Both the position numbers and the translations under genes were made by a program. Shown piece by piece: positions 45,038-53,838 of a stretch of DNA of 64,000 bases (position 1 is its first letter; each line of letters opens with the position of its first letter). Under the pieces are notes generated by a model. It saw nothing but the letters and a program-made list of their open reading frames with translations, did not search any database and had not been told where the DNA came from. The DNA is from Brevibacillus parabrevis (GTDB lineage Bacteria > Bacillota > Bacilli > Brevibacillales > Brevibacillaceae), in the NCBI RefSeq assembly GCF_003710905.1, contig NZ_RHHV01000005.1, forward strand, positions 1 to 64,000. The letters run 5' to 3'.

Positions 45038-45949
45038 ATGGACATTCGCCATTTGCAATACTTTTTGGAGGTAGCGCGGCATAGCAGCTTCACCAAGGCG
45101 GCAGAGTCGCTGTATATTACCCAGCCGACGATCAGCAAGATGGTGCGCAATCTGGAGGAGGAAATTGGCGTAGAGCTGTTTGAGCGGGTCGGAAAGCGCA
45201 TCACGTTGACCGATGCGGGATGGGTTTTGTTCTCCCAGGCGGAAGTCATGGTGAAATCGTTCGAGAATATGAAAATCAGGTTGGCAGATTTGATGGAGCT
45301 AAAGCGCGGAAAAATTCGCATCGGGCTGCCGCCGATGGTAGGAGCGAGCTTTTTTCCAAAAGTCATCGGGAAGTTTTGCGAGCAGTATCCGGGGATCGAG
45401 TTGGAGCTGCTGGAAGTCGGTTCGAAAAAAGTGGAGGCAGATGTCGCATCGGGGATGCTGGACAGCGGTGTCGTTTTGCTGCCGACAGATGAAGCGCTTT
45501 TTGAGTCGTACTCGTTCGTCAACGAGCAGATTCGCGTCGTGGTTCACCCGACTCATCCATTGGCCGAGCAGCAGGAGGTATCGCTGATCGAGCTTGCGCA
45601 GGAGCGCTTTTTGCTGTTTCACGAAGACTTTTCCTTGCACAACCGGATTATTGACGAGTGCGTGCGAGTCGGCTTTCACCCTGCGGTCATGTACAAAAGC
45701 TCTCAGTGGGACTTTCTCTCGGAAATGGTGGCAGCCAATGTCGGGATTACCTTGCTGCCCCAAACGATCTGCCGGGAGCTGGACCCGCGCCGTTTTCACA
45801 GTCTTGCGCTGGTCAATCCGACGATCCGATGGCACCTCGGGATGATTTGGCGCAAAAACGCCTATCTCTCGTATGCGACGCGCGAATGGATTCGCTTCAC
45901 GAAAGAAAGCTTGCCCCATATGAAAAGCAAGGCTTCATCTTCTGAATGA
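45038..45949 (+). CDS. cidR: LysR-family regulator CidR
   Basis: A 303-residue LysR protein: winged helix at the N-terminus (MDIRHLQYFLEVARHSSFTK, with TQPTISKMVRNLEEE) and an effector domain. It is divergent from cidAB with about 110 bp between, the same layout as ywbI-ywbHG in B. subtilis. It probably activates cidAB in response to acetate or overflow metabolism. The 3' end overlaps its terminator hairpin. Confidence 0.87.
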   Translation: MDIRHLQYFLEVARHSSFTKAAESLYITQPTISKMVRNLEEEIGVELFERVGKRITLTDAGWVLFSQAEVMVKSFENMKIRLADLMELKRGKIRIGLPPMVGASFFPKVIGKFCEQYPGIELELLEVGSKKVEADVASGMLDSGVVLLPTDEALFESYSFVNEQIRVVVHPTHPLAEQQEVSLIELAQERFLLFHEDFSLHNRIIDECVRVGFHPAVMYKSSQWDFLSEMVAANVGITLLPQTICRELDPRRFHSLALVNPTIRWHLGMIWRKNAYLSYATREWIRFTKESLPHMKSKASSSE

Positions 45950-45962
45950 AGCCTTGCTCGTA
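45927..45962 (+). terminator. Terminator overlapping the end of cidR
   Basis: GCAAGGCTTCAT and ATGAAGCCTTGC form a 12-bp stem across the stop codon. The T run is poor. Confidence 0.55.
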
Positions 45963-46106
45963 TGGGAGTGGCCGCAGTTGGCTGCGACCGAAAATGGTAT
46001 GCATGTATATGGTAGAAAAGGCGGCTGGTTGATAGGAGCAGCCTGTTACAACAATGGGAATGGTCGTATAGGAAAAAATGAAATTATTATTTCGTATTGC
46101 GAAGTT

Positions 46107-47159
46107 TTAGAAACCAACAGATTGATTCAAGGCGCTTACAGCCAGATTGTATTGATAAAGAGCGTCGGCAGCTTTGGTTTCGGATTCGAATAATTCTGCT
46201 TCTTTGTCGATCAGGTCATTCAAAGAGCCTTTTTTATTGTTGGCGTAATCGTAAAGAGTTTGTTCGTATTGTTTGGCAGCTTCTTCTTTGGCAGCGTTGC
46301 TTGCTGTCAGTGCAGCTTTGGCAGCTGCCGCTTTTTCGTAGGAATCGCTGACTTCCAGACTCACTTTTTGTTTGAGGCTTTGCAGCAGCAGCTCTTCTTT
46401 GCGCAGGTCGTTGCGCGCGATTCTTCCTTTATATGTGCTTCCCGCGGAGTATTCTGCCGTAAAATCGGCTTTGATTTGGGCGTACTCTCTTTTCGCTTCG
46501 GCTTCGATCATGTCAGGGCGTTTTTGGTAGGCCAGAGCAAGAGCTTCTTCCACTGTATTCAGCGGGGCAGAGGTCAGTGCGCTCGTTTGCAGCAACCACT
46601 CTTTGTCCTGTTTTTCATTCAGCAAGCTGTTGAGCTTGGCCAATGCTTCCTTGTAGCTGCTTTCCAGAGCGGACAGCTTGTCTTTGGCGTCATTGTCATC
46701 GGCCCAGTATTGGCGCTGGATGCTTTTCTTTTGCACCTTGATTTTTTCTTCCAGGGCGCGAACTTCAAAATATGCTTTTTGGACATCGAGGCGCAGAGCG
46801 TTTTGCTTGGTGGCAAAGGAAGCTTCACCGACGAGCAAATCTTTTTTCGCTTCAGCTTCATCTCCGTACTTGTCAGAAGCTTCACTCAGCGAATTGACGT
46901 CATCCTTTTTGATTGCCGCTGTGTCTCGAAGGGTCAGGAGAGACTCATAGCGAGTGGTTTCGTAATCGAGTCTCGCCAGTTCCAGGTCAACACTGTTTTT
47001 CAATGCTTGCTCAACAGCGTGATCGAGAGAGAGGGGAGCTACTGCTGTTTGTTCCACCGCCGCTGCGAGAGGGGCTGCCAGAGCCAGGTGCGAGCTGCCG
47101 ACAAAAAGCGCAGTGACCAGTGTGGTGCTGTAAAGATGTTTGGACAACCGGGACTTCAT
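46107..47159 (-). CDS. TolC-like (OEP-fold) exported protein, copy 1
   Basis: A 350-residue protein with a Sec signal peptide. Two TolC-type repeats follow (LSLDHAVEQALKNSVDLELA near residue 40; TVEEALALAYQKRPDMIEA in the middle), and it ends in YQYNLAVSALNQSVGF, like TolC proteins. The rest is long coiled coil. TolC forms outer-membrane tunnels in diderm bacteria, but this organism looks monoderm, so the role is unclear. A Fur box lies upstream. A close paralog lies directly upstream in the same direction. Confidence 0.7.
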   Translation of the reverse strand: MKSRLSKHLYSTTLVTALFVGSSHLALAAPLAAAVEQTAVAPLSLDHAVEQALKNSVDLELARLDYETTRYESLLTLRDTAAIKKDDVNSLSEASDKYGDEAEAKKDLLVGEASFATKQNALRLDVQKAYFEVRALEEKIKVQKKSIQRQYWADDNDAKDKLSALESSYKEALAKLNSLLNEKQDKEWLLQTSALTSAPLNTVEEALALAYQKRPDMIEAEAKREYAQIKADFTAEYSAGSTYKGRIARNDLRKEELLLQSLKQKVSLEVSDSYEKAAAAKAALTASNAAKEEAAKQYEQTLYDYANNKKGSLNDLIDKEAELFESETKAADALYQYNLAVSALNQSVGF

Positions 47160-47190
47160 TTACAAAGCCTCCTTCATTTCATGAGTTAAT

Positions 47191-47209
47191 GAAAACGATA
47201 ATCATTATC
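47191..47209 (-). promoter_or_regulatory. Fur box of TolC-like copy 1
   Basis: GAAAACGATAATCATTATC matches the 19-bp Fur consensus at 17 positions. It lies about 32 bp upstream of the start codon. Confidence 0.8.
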
Positions 47210-47341
47210 AATTTTCATGAACAGTATATATTTCCAACCTGATGTTCGTCAATACGAAATCGAGAGTTGGAATGATAGAAAACATCATTTATCAATCAAA
47301 GAGTTTAAATAATTTACAAATTTTGTGTAAAGGCAGCGTGC

Positions 47342-47380
47342 AGCAAGAAAGGCATCCAGATAGCGGACGCCTTTCTTGCT
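47342..47380 (-). terminator. Terminator of TolC-like copy 2
   Basis: AGCAAGAAAGGC and GCCTTTCTTGCT form a 12-bp stem with a T-poor end, between the two copies. Confidence 0.65.
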
Positions 47381-47508
47381 ATGAGCTTGGTCAAAAGTAA
47401 AGAGGAGAGAGCCGCTGATCTATATAAAAGGCAGTCTGGAGCTTGCTGCCTAATTCATCAGATAAAAAGGAGGGAAAATGACGAAAAAATATTACGTGAA
47501 GCGAAATA

Positions 47509-48561
47509 TTAGAAACCGATCGATTGATCCAATGTGCTGACAGCAAGGTTGTATTGATAGAGCGATTCAGATGCTTTGGTTTCTGCTGCAAACAGGCTTG
47601 CTTCTTTTTCGATCAAGTCTTTCAAGGCTGCTTTTTGACTCGTGTAATCCGACAAAGCTTGCTGGTATTGCTTGGCTGCTTCGTTTTTGGCAAGGACGCT
47701 CTCAGCCAATGCTTTTTTCGCCGCGGCGACCTTTTCGAAAGAGTCGGCTACTTCCTGATCGACTTTTTGCTTCAGTCGTTCCAGCACCAGGTCGGACTTG
47801 CGCAATTGCTTGACGGCTACTTTGCCTTTATAGGTGCTGATGGGCGTGTAATCTTTCGTGTAGTTAACTTTGACTTCGGCAAAATCTTTCTCGGCGACAG
47901 CTTTCATCATGTCAGGCCGCTTTTTGTAGGCTTGCGCTTTGGCTTCTTCCAGAGTGGCAACAAGCGGTGCGGACAGCTCGCGGGTTTCCAAGCGCCAGGA
48001 CTTGTCCTTTTTTTCGTTCAGCAGGTCGTTGAGTTTGGCCAATGCCTGCTTGTAGCTGGTTTCCAGAGCGGACAGCTTTTCTTTCGCTTCGTCGTTCTCC
48101 GACCAGTATTGGCGTTGGATGCTTTGCTTTTGCAGCTTGATCTTTTCTTCCAGAGAAGAGACTTCAAAATACGCTTTTTGCACTTGCAACTGCAAATTGT
48201 TTTTTGAGGTTTTCAAAGTGACTTCGCTAAGCGCCAGGTCTTTTCTCGCTTTGGCAGCGTCTTCGTATTTTTTCTTGGCATCATCGAGCGTATTGACGTT
48301 TTCGAGCTGGATGGCCGCTTTTTCTCGCAGCGTATAGAGCGTTTCATATTCCGTAACATCGTAATCTATTTGCAGCAGCTCAAGATCGATGCTGGTTTTC
48401 AATGCCTGCTCGATCGCACCGTGGAGAGACAGAGGAGCGGTCTGGGTTTGTTCTGCGGCTGCAACGACTGCAGGAGCGGCCATAGCCAAATGAGTATTGC
48501 CTGCAAGAAGCGCGGCAACCAGTGTAGTGCTGTAGAGATGGTTCGATAACCTGGACTTCAT
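47509..48561 (-). CDS. TolC-like (OEP-fold) exported protein, copy 2
   Basis: It has the same length (350 residues) as copy 1 and is clearly homologous over its full length: signal MKSRLSNHLYSTTLVAALLAG, LSLHGAIEQALKTSIDLEL, and the end YQYNLAVSTLDQSIGF. The upstream regions are also similar, including a Fur box and the stretch ATTTTCATGAACAGTATATA, so the duplication covered the promoter. Both genes are expected to rise in iron shortage. No pump genes (RND or ABC with adaptor) lie nearby. Confidence 0.7.
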   Translation of the reverse strand: MKSRLSNHLYSTTLVAALLAGNTHLAMAAPAVVAAAEQTQTAPLSLHGAIEQALKTSIDLELLQIDYDVTEYETLYTLREKAAIQLENVNTLDDAKKKYEDAAKARKDLALSEVTLKTSKNNLQLQVQKAYFEVSSLEEKIKLQKQSIQRQYWSENDEAKEKLSALETSYKQALAKLNDLLNEKKDKSWRLETRELSAPLVATLEEAKAQAYKKRPDMMKAVAEKDFAEVKVNYTKDYTPISTYKGKVAVKQLRKSDLVLERLKQKVDQEVADSFEKVAAAKKALAESVLAKNEAAKQYQQALSDYTSQKAALKDLIEKEASLFAAETKASESLYQYNLAVSTLDQSIGF

Positions 48562-48597
48562 TATGGGGCCTCCTTGGGAATAGGAAAAGAGTTATTC

Positions 48598-48616
48598 GAT
48601 AACGATTCTCATTATC
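48598..48616 (-). promoter_or_regulatory. Fur box of TolC-like copy 2
   Basis: GATAACGATTCTCATTATC matches the Fur consensus at 16 of 19 positions and lies about 37 bp upstream of the start codon. Confidence 0.75.
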
Positions 48617-48703
48617 AAATTTTCATGAACAGTATATATTTCCAGTCTATATTCGTCAATATGTAATCATAAGAAAGTTGATCGGAAAAATAAAATGAAA
48701 CAA

Positions 48704-48733
48704 AGAAAAAGCTCCCTCGACGTGAGGGAGCCT
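48704..48733 (-). terminator. Terminator of lysP
   Basis: GGCTCCCTC and GAGGGAGC arms are followed by TTTTTC on the minus strand. Confidence 0.85.
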
Positions 48734-48758
48734 GCAATGACTTGTTTGGCAAAGCTAT

Positions 48759-50201
48759 TTATTTTTCGTCCATGCTGAAATCTACTTTATGGAGCGGAAC
48801 AAGCTTGCTCTTTTTCGTATACTTGTAGACAAGCCAAACGATCAAAAACAGCGGCAAGCCAACATAGGAGACGAACACGCCGTTCCAGTCAATCTCGCCG
48901 CCGATAAACGCCGAGTAGTTTTGGCCGACAATGACGACGCAGCAAATGATAAAGGCGAAAATCGGGCCAAACGGGAACAGCTTCGCCCGGTATGGCAGCT
49001 CACGCAGGTCGCGGCCTTGTGCCAGGTACGCTTTGCGGAAGCGGTAATGGCTGATGGCAATGCCGAGCCAAGCGATAAACCCGGACATGCCGGATGCGTT
49101 CAGAAGCCATACGTACACCTCGCCATCTCCAAACAGGGAAGACAGAAACGCCAGCGCACCGATGGCAGCCGTCATGATCAAGGAATTGATCGGGACGCCG
49201 TTGCGAGTGACTTTGGCAAACCATTTTGGCGCTTTTCCTTCCTTCGCTAGCACCCACAGCATGCGGGTGGATGCGTACATGCCGGAGTTCCCGGCAGACA
49301 GCACGGAGGTGAGGATGACCGCATTCATCACAGAGGCGGCGAAGGCAAAGCCGGCTTTTTCAAAGACGATCGTGAACGGGCTGATGGCAATATCGGTAAT
49401 ATCACCGCTGATCAGATTCGGATTGTCGTAAGGAACGAGCAACCCGATAATCAAGATTGCGAAAATGTAGAAGAGCAAGATGCGCCAAAAAATCTGGCGG
49501 ATCGCTTTCGGGATATTGCGCGCAGGGTCTTCGCTCTCACCAGCGGCCACCCCTACAAGCTCGGTTCCCTGGAACGAGAACCCGGCAATCATGAAGACGC
49601 CGAGAAGCGCCATGAAGCCGCCATTGAACGGTGCATCGCCTTTGGTGAAGTTTTGGAAGCCGACTGCTTCGCCACCCATAATGCCGAAGATCATCAAAAT
49701 ACCAATGATGATAAAGACGACGACGGTGACTACTTTAATCAAGGCAAACCAGTATTCAGATTCGCCGTAGCCTTTGACAGACAACAGATTAAGAGCAAAC
49801 ATAAGGACGAGGAACAAGGCACTCCACAAAATGGCGGGAGTATCCGGGAACCAGTATTTCATAATGAGAGCTGCGGCTGACAGTTCGACCGCAATCGTAA
49901 TTGCCCAGTTGTACCAGTAATTCCAGCCAAGCGCGAAGCCGAGTGACGGGTCGACGAATCTGGTGGCGTAGGTGGAAAAGGAGCCGGATACAGGCATGAA
50001 GGCGGCCATTTCCCCAAGACTGGTCATCAAAAAGTAAACCATGATACTGATAGCGATGTAGGCGACCAAAGCGCCCCCTGGTCCGGCTTCGTGAATCGAG
50101 CCTCCACTCGCCAGGAACAAGCCCGTACCGATGGAGCCGCCGATGGCGATCATCGTCAGGTGGCGGGCTTTCAAACCACGTTGCAGTTGATTCTGTGACA
50201 T
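48759..50201 (-). CDS. lysP: Lysine permease LysP (APC family)
   Basis: About 480 residues with 12 membrane helices and the amino acid permease signature (LKARHLTMIAIGGSIGTGLFLASG; VYFLMTSLGEMAAFMPVSGSF). The pattern is that of LysP. The start MSQNQLQRGLK at 50201 fits the family; a frame extending to 50294 runs into the leader terminator. The leader is a lysine riboswitch, which fixes lysine as the likely substrate. Confidence 0.9.
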   Translation of the reverse strand: MSQNQLQRGLKARHLTMIAIGGSIGTGLFLASGGSIHEAGPGGALVAYIAISIMVYFLMTSLGEMAAFMPVSGSFSTYATRFVDPSLGFALGWNYWYNWAITIAVELSAAALIMKYWFPDTPAILWSALFLVLMFALNLLSVKGYGESEYWFALIKVVTVVVFIIIGILMIFGIMGGEAVGFQNFTKGDAPFNGGFMALLGVFMIAGFSFQGTELVGVAAGESEDPARNIPKAIRQIFWRILLFYIFAILIIGLLVPYDNPNLISGDITDIAISPFTIVFEKAGFAFAASVMNAVILTSVLSAGNSGMYASTRMLWVLAKEGKAPKWFAKVTRNGVPINSLIMTAAIGALAFLSSLFGDGEVYVWLLNASGMSGFIAWLGIAISHYRFRKAYLAQGRDLRELPYRAKLFPFGPIFAFIICCVVIVGQNYSAFIGGEIDWNGVFVSYVGLPLFLIVWLVYKYTKKSKLVPLHKVDFSMDEK

Positions 50202-50247
50202 AAGATGCTTGCACGACCTTTCGAAGATTTTGAGAAGGTCGGTCGGA

Positions 50248-50290
50248 AACGAAAAAACCGCCAATAGCCAAAAAACGGCATAGGGCGGTA
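50248..50290 (-). terminator. Expression-platform terminator of the lysine riboswitch
   Basis: On the minus strand ACCGCC and GGCGGT arms with inner pairing (ATGCC with GGCTAT) are followed by TTTTTT, between the aptamer and lysP. Confidence 0.8.
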
Positions 50291-50318
50291 TCATCCAATC
50301 CCCACCAAGCCTTCACTG

Positions 50319-50500
50319 AAGATAGCACACCACGTTTGCCCGGCAAGCAAACGTGACAGTTCTGTCCCTTTCGGGTACAGCCCCAGCCCACGCGCACAGA
50401 GATGCGATATGAGCTTCGGCGGCTTTTCCCTTTCCTGGAGTCATAGATTTCTTCTGAATCTCGTACAGGATGACATAAAAGCCGCGACCTCTACCCTCAC
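50319..50500 (-). ncRNA. Lysine riboswitch (L box)
   Basis: On the minus strand GGTAGAGGTCGCGGC starts the aptamer (AGAGGTCGCGGC at 50481-50492), and AAGGGAAAAGCCGCCGAAGC follows (GCCGCCGAAGC at 50413-50423). The 3' strand GTGCTATCTTC closes P1 by pairing with the 5' GGTAG. These are the hallmark L-box blocks. High lysine would favour the terminator and switch off lysP. Confidence 0.88.
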
Positions 50501-50618
50501 CGTGAAAGATGAGGATAACATGTATGAAGTTGATTTATTTATCAACTATATAAGATTGATCGTTATTAATCAATGAAAAAAGTTGTGCTGCAAAATATTG
50601 CTAGAGTGGGAGCAAGGG

Positions 50619-51113
50619 CTACAAAAATGACCTGCGCGCAGGCCAGGAGCCTTGCAGCTTGCGGATTTGCACGATTTGTCCCGTATGAAAAGCGTCGTGC
50701 AAAATGATGCTCATCACGCTTTGCCCGATGGAGATGGTGGGCAGCGGCTGATCGAATGCATCGCCGGAAAGGGAGCGGAGCTTTTCATGAATGCCGCGAT
50801 GTACTTCTTCCATGCGCTGCACCGCCGCTTGCCAAGCTGCTTCGTCGTCTGGCGCTCCGGATGGTTGGAAGGTGTCATCGTTCGTCTCAGCCGTACCAGG
50901 AAAATCCGTACCGGATAGACGGTGCAGCAAACGCTCTTTGAAATAGAGCAGATGACTGAGATTTTCCCAGATCGTGTTCGCTGCCTCTCCTTCGGGACGC
51001 CAGCTGGCTTGGGCCACGGTCACGCCATCCAGGGCGTGCTTGAGCGGCGGATACCAATCTTCTTTGTCATACGTGCACTCCCATTCATGAACAAGCAATT
51101 CCATCCGATTCAT
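50619..51113 (-). CDS. DinB-family protein
   Basis: A 164-residue four-helix-bundle protein of the DinB/YfiT type, with probable metal histidines in LSHLLYFKERLL and HDAFHTGQIVQIR. Family members include thiol transferases (bacillithiol- or mycothiol-linked), but the role here is unknown. It starts with ATG behind GAGGAGG and is divergent from a CGNR zinc-finger gene. Confidence 0.85.
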   Translation of the reverse strand: MNRMELLVHEWECTYDKEDWYPPLKHALDGVTVAQASWRPEGEAANTIWENLSHLLYFKERLLHRLSGTDFPGTAETNDDTFQPSGAPDDEAAWQAAVQRMEEVHRGIHEKLRSLSGDAFDQPLPTISIGQSVMSIILHDAFHTGQIVQIRKLQGSWPARRSFL

Positions 51114-51270
51114 GTGTTTCCTCCTCGTCTGTCAAACAGATTGGTGAAGCGCTATAATGGCAATAAGAAGAAGTTTGTAACGTACAAAACTTATTTTGGT
51201 GGTTACAAGATGATCTTACCATATGTTGGTGTTACCTACAAGAAGCGAAAATAGATGGGGGAAGAGAAGT

Positions 51271-51828
51271 GTGCAATGGCTATGCATCGATTTTTTAAAC
51301 AGCGATTGGCGTGACTGGCGCGGGACAGGCCGCAAGGAAAATCGCCTGGCAAAGCGGGAATGGCAGGAATGGTTTTTGCAAGAGCACCAATTGCAGGCAC
51401 CGCTGCCGCTTGACGAGGAAACCGTCGCTGTTCTTGTGCAATTTCGCGAGTATATGCGAATGCTTTTGGAAAAGGTGGTCAGCGGGGAGGCATTGCTGCA
51501 AGAGGAGTTGGAGCAACTGAACGAGACGCTGGCAAAAGCTCCGTTTTACGTTCGCGTCGTGCCTGGTGAAGAGGAAGCAACTTATGCGCAGGAATGGCAT
51601 AGCGCGATTGAAGGATGGCCACTGGTCATGGCGCGGATCGCCGGGTCTTTTGCCACGCTGTTGCTTCCGTCCCATCTGGAGCGGATCAAGATTTGCGACA
51701 ACGAGGACTGCCGCTGGGTGTTCTACGATGAAAGCCGGAACCGGGTGCGGCGCTGGTGCGACGATAAAATGTGCGGCAATCTGATGAAGGTACGCCGTTT
51801 TCGGGAGCGGCAAAAGGAGAAAAAATGA
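51271..51828 (+). CDS. CGNR zinc-finger (ABATE-domain) regulator
   Basis: About 185 residues. An N-terminal helical region (VQWLCIDFLNSDWRDWRGTGR...) is followed by a C-terminal zinc finger with C-x4-C and C-GN (ICDNEDCRWVFYDESRNRVRRWCDDKMCGNLMK). Such proteins are predicted stress-related transcription regulators. The start GTG 51271 has GGGGAAGAG upstream; a longer frame to 51223 lacks one. Confidence 0.85.
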   Translation: MQWLCIDFLNSDWRDWRGTGRKENRLAKREWQEWFLQEHQLQAPLPLDEETVAVLVQFREYMRMLLEKVVSGEALLQEELEQLNETLAKAPFYVRVVPGEEEATYAQEWHSAIEGWPLVMARIAGSFATLLLPSHLERIKICDNEDCRWVFYDESRNRVRRWCDDKMCGNLMKVRRFRERQKEKK

Positions 51829-52068
51829 GCGAAGGAAAAGGGGCAGAGAAACAGACTGCGCCTTTTTTCATGTCTGGGCAAAAGAGCAGGGAGAAGCCCA
51901 CGATCTGCTGTCGCTGCCATCGTTGTAGCAAACGTTTCGCGGCATGGGAAGCGTCATGCTTTCAGTATGTGTAGCCCGCGAATCCGCAAATGCAAATGAC
52001 GTACATGGAAAGGAAAATGGAGGCATAATAAGAAGCAGGTAACAAGGGACCGGAAGCGAGGTGGCGGG

Positions 52069-52863
52069 ATGAGTCGCAAACGGAAAATATGGCGCAGGGC
52101 ACTGGTTTTGCTTTTGCTTGTAGGAGCGTGTACAGCGATCTGGTATTTGCGTCCTTACCAGCACGATCAGGCTGCCAAAGATGCGATGCAGGGCGGGGAA
52201 GGCATCACCGTTATCGATACGGGGGACTGGATTGCTTTTGAAGGCGGAGAAGCCCGGGAGCCAGGGTTGATCTTATATCCAGGCGCTTTGGTCAAATCGG
52301 AGAGCTATGCACCGTTGGCACGAGCTTTGGCTGGTTCCGGATATCGGGTATTCGTAGCGAGAATGCCGCTGAATTTGGCTATCAGCGATGTCGAGCGAGC
52401 CAACCAAGTGTTGAAAGCATACCCCAAGCAATCGTTTGTGATCGGCGGGCACTCTCTGGGCGGAGCCATGGCAGCCCGGTTTGCGATCCAACACCTCGAT
52501 CGGATCGATGGCGTCTTCTTTTTGGGAGCTTATCCGGACAAACGGGGAGATTTGCAAAAAGCGGAAATACCCGTCTTGTCCTTGCTCGGATCGCGGGATG
52601 GCGTGGTGAATCGGGAAAAGTTTGCGGCCAGCAAGGCATTTTTGCCGGAGAATGCGGTATTCATGACAATCGAGGGCGGCAATCACGCGCAGTTCGGCAG
52701 CTATGGCGCGCAGGAAGGCGACCAGCCTGCTGCCATCACTCCGCAGGAGCAGTGGCAGCAAACAGTAGCGGCGATCAAGGATTGGCTCCTGTCAGACGTC
52801 ATTCCCCGAAAGAGAGATAATGCCGGAAACGACTCCGGTAATCCGGATGTTTTCGGAAGGTAA
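52069..52863 (+). CDS. Membrane-anchored alpha/beta hydrolase
   Basis: A 264-residue protein with an N-terminal membrane anchor, the nucleophile elbow GGHSLGGAMA, a later acidic residue (LGSRDGVV) and the catalytic histidine (GGNHAQFG). This is the AB-hydrolase-5-like layout. The substrate is unknown. The last 72 bp overlap the convergent S24-like gene, so the final 20 or so residues may be non-essential. Confidence 0.85.
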   Translation: MSRKRKIWRRALVLLLLVGACTAIWYLRPYQHDQAAKDAMQGGEGITVIDTGDWIAFEGGEAREPGLILYPGALVKSESYAPLARALAGSGYRVFVARMPLNLAISDVERANQVLKAYPKQSFVIGGHSLGGAMAARFAIQHLDRIDGVFFLGAYPDKRGDLQKAEIPVLSLLGSRDGVVNREKFAASKAFLPENAVFMTIEGGNHAQFGSYGAQEGDQPAAITPQEQWQQTVAAIKDWLLSDVIPRKRDNAGNDSGNPDVFGR

Positions 52864-53196
52864 CAGGAGCGGTTCGTCTGTCGGACGCGTGGTCGTAAAC
52901 AAGCATTCTACCGGATTGACATCTGTTGCGATGCGGACGAGAAACTGGCCTTCCTGCCTGATCAGGACGGGCCTGTCTTTGATCGGTTCCATGGAGAAGT
53001 CGGAAATAAGCAAAGCGTCTCCGGGAAAAATGCCGAGGCCGGAAAGACCGTCATCTTGCATGATCAAAGCGAATCGCGCCACGTGATAGCTCGCCACTTC
53101 AATGGACGGACGCAGCGACAATTCCTCATCCTGGTCGAGTGGCAGCTCGAAAAAACGGCTGCTGTAAGCGTCTCCCGCTATAAAGATTCGTTTCAC
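52792..53196 (-). CDS. S24/LexA-like domain protein, probably inactive
   Basis: A 134-residue protein with an S24-like beta fold (DDGLSGLGIFPGDALLISD; DRPVLIRQEGQFLVRIAT). The usual serine motif GDSM is not conserved (GLSG here) and the usual catalytic lysine is replaced, so self-cleavage is unlikely. It starts with GTG 53196 behind GGAGG. It is the last gene of an XRE-ImmA-S24 operon; its 3' end overlaps the convergent hydrolase gene. Confidence 0.6.
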   Translation of the reverse strand: MKRIFIAGDAYSSRFFELPLDQDEELSLRPSIEVASYHVARFALIMQDDGLSGLGIFPGDALLISDFSMEPIKDRPVLIRQEGQFLVRIATDVNPVECLFTTTRPTDEPLLLPSENIRITGVVSGIISLSGNDV

Positions 53197-53246
53197 GAAA
53201 AATCGCCTCCGAAAAGATGGTCAAAAATGCCTGGACGGTCTATCAA

Positions 53247-53771
53247 TCAATCGTAGACGGGAAAGCCTTTGGCGTACAGGCGGCTGAGAATCCGGTCAAA
53301 GCGGGTGCGCGCGAGAGCAAGCGGGACCTGAAAGCGGCTGGCCAACAGCACAGGTGCCTGGTAGCGGGAGCAATCCGCAAGCACAGAGCCCATCATGAAG
53401 AGCGGGAGCAAAAGGTGCTCGGCAAAATGATTCGCCTGCGATTCCTGCCAATCGATCATCCATTCGCTGGACTGCGGCTGTACTCCTTCATGCAGGAGCA
53501 GGTGCCCAAGCTCATGCGCGATTTTTACCCGCTGGGTCGCAGGGTCGAGACGTTCATCTACCGCGATGATGTAGCGATTCGGCAAGCTGGGATGGGCGTG
53601 GGCGCGGCTGCGGCCGTTGATGAAATGGATTTCGATGCCGTATGTTTCGCACAGTTGCGCGAGATTGATTTGTTCGGGCAGCTCCATGCCATGGTGGCGC
53701 AGCAAAAGATAGACGCGGCTTTCCAGCCAGGTTTGCGGTTTGCCGATTTCTTGTAAAAGGGAAAAGTGCAT
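53247..53771 (-). CDS. ImmA/IrrE-family metallopeptidase
   Basis: A 174-residue protein with the zinc motif HELGHLLLH and a downstream acidic helix (ESQANHFAEHLLLP). ImmA of ICEBs1 and IrrE of Deinococcus cut XRE-type repressors to lift repression. Its position next to an XRE gene supports the same role here. AGGAGG lies 6 nt before the start. Confidence 0.87.
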   Translation of the reverse strand: MHFSLLQEIGKPQTWLESRVYLLLRHHGMELPEQINLAQLCETYGIEIHFINGRSRAHAHPSLPNRYIIAVDERLDPATQRVKIAHELGHLLLHEGVQPQSSEWMIDWQESQANHFAEHLLLPLFMMGSVLADCSRYQAPVLLASRFQVPLALARTRFDRILSRLYAKGFPVYD

Positions 53772-53838
53772 CAGGAACCTCCTGAAAAATTGGAACGTAC
53801 GTTCTGTTTTGTCTCGAAAAGAAAACCCCTCTGTGGGG

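Noticed and set aside
46107..48561. A drug efflux system with an outer-membrane tunnel
   Set aside because: All other signs indicate a monoderm cell, and no pump or adaptor genes are next to the two TolC-like genes. Only the fold resemblance is kept.
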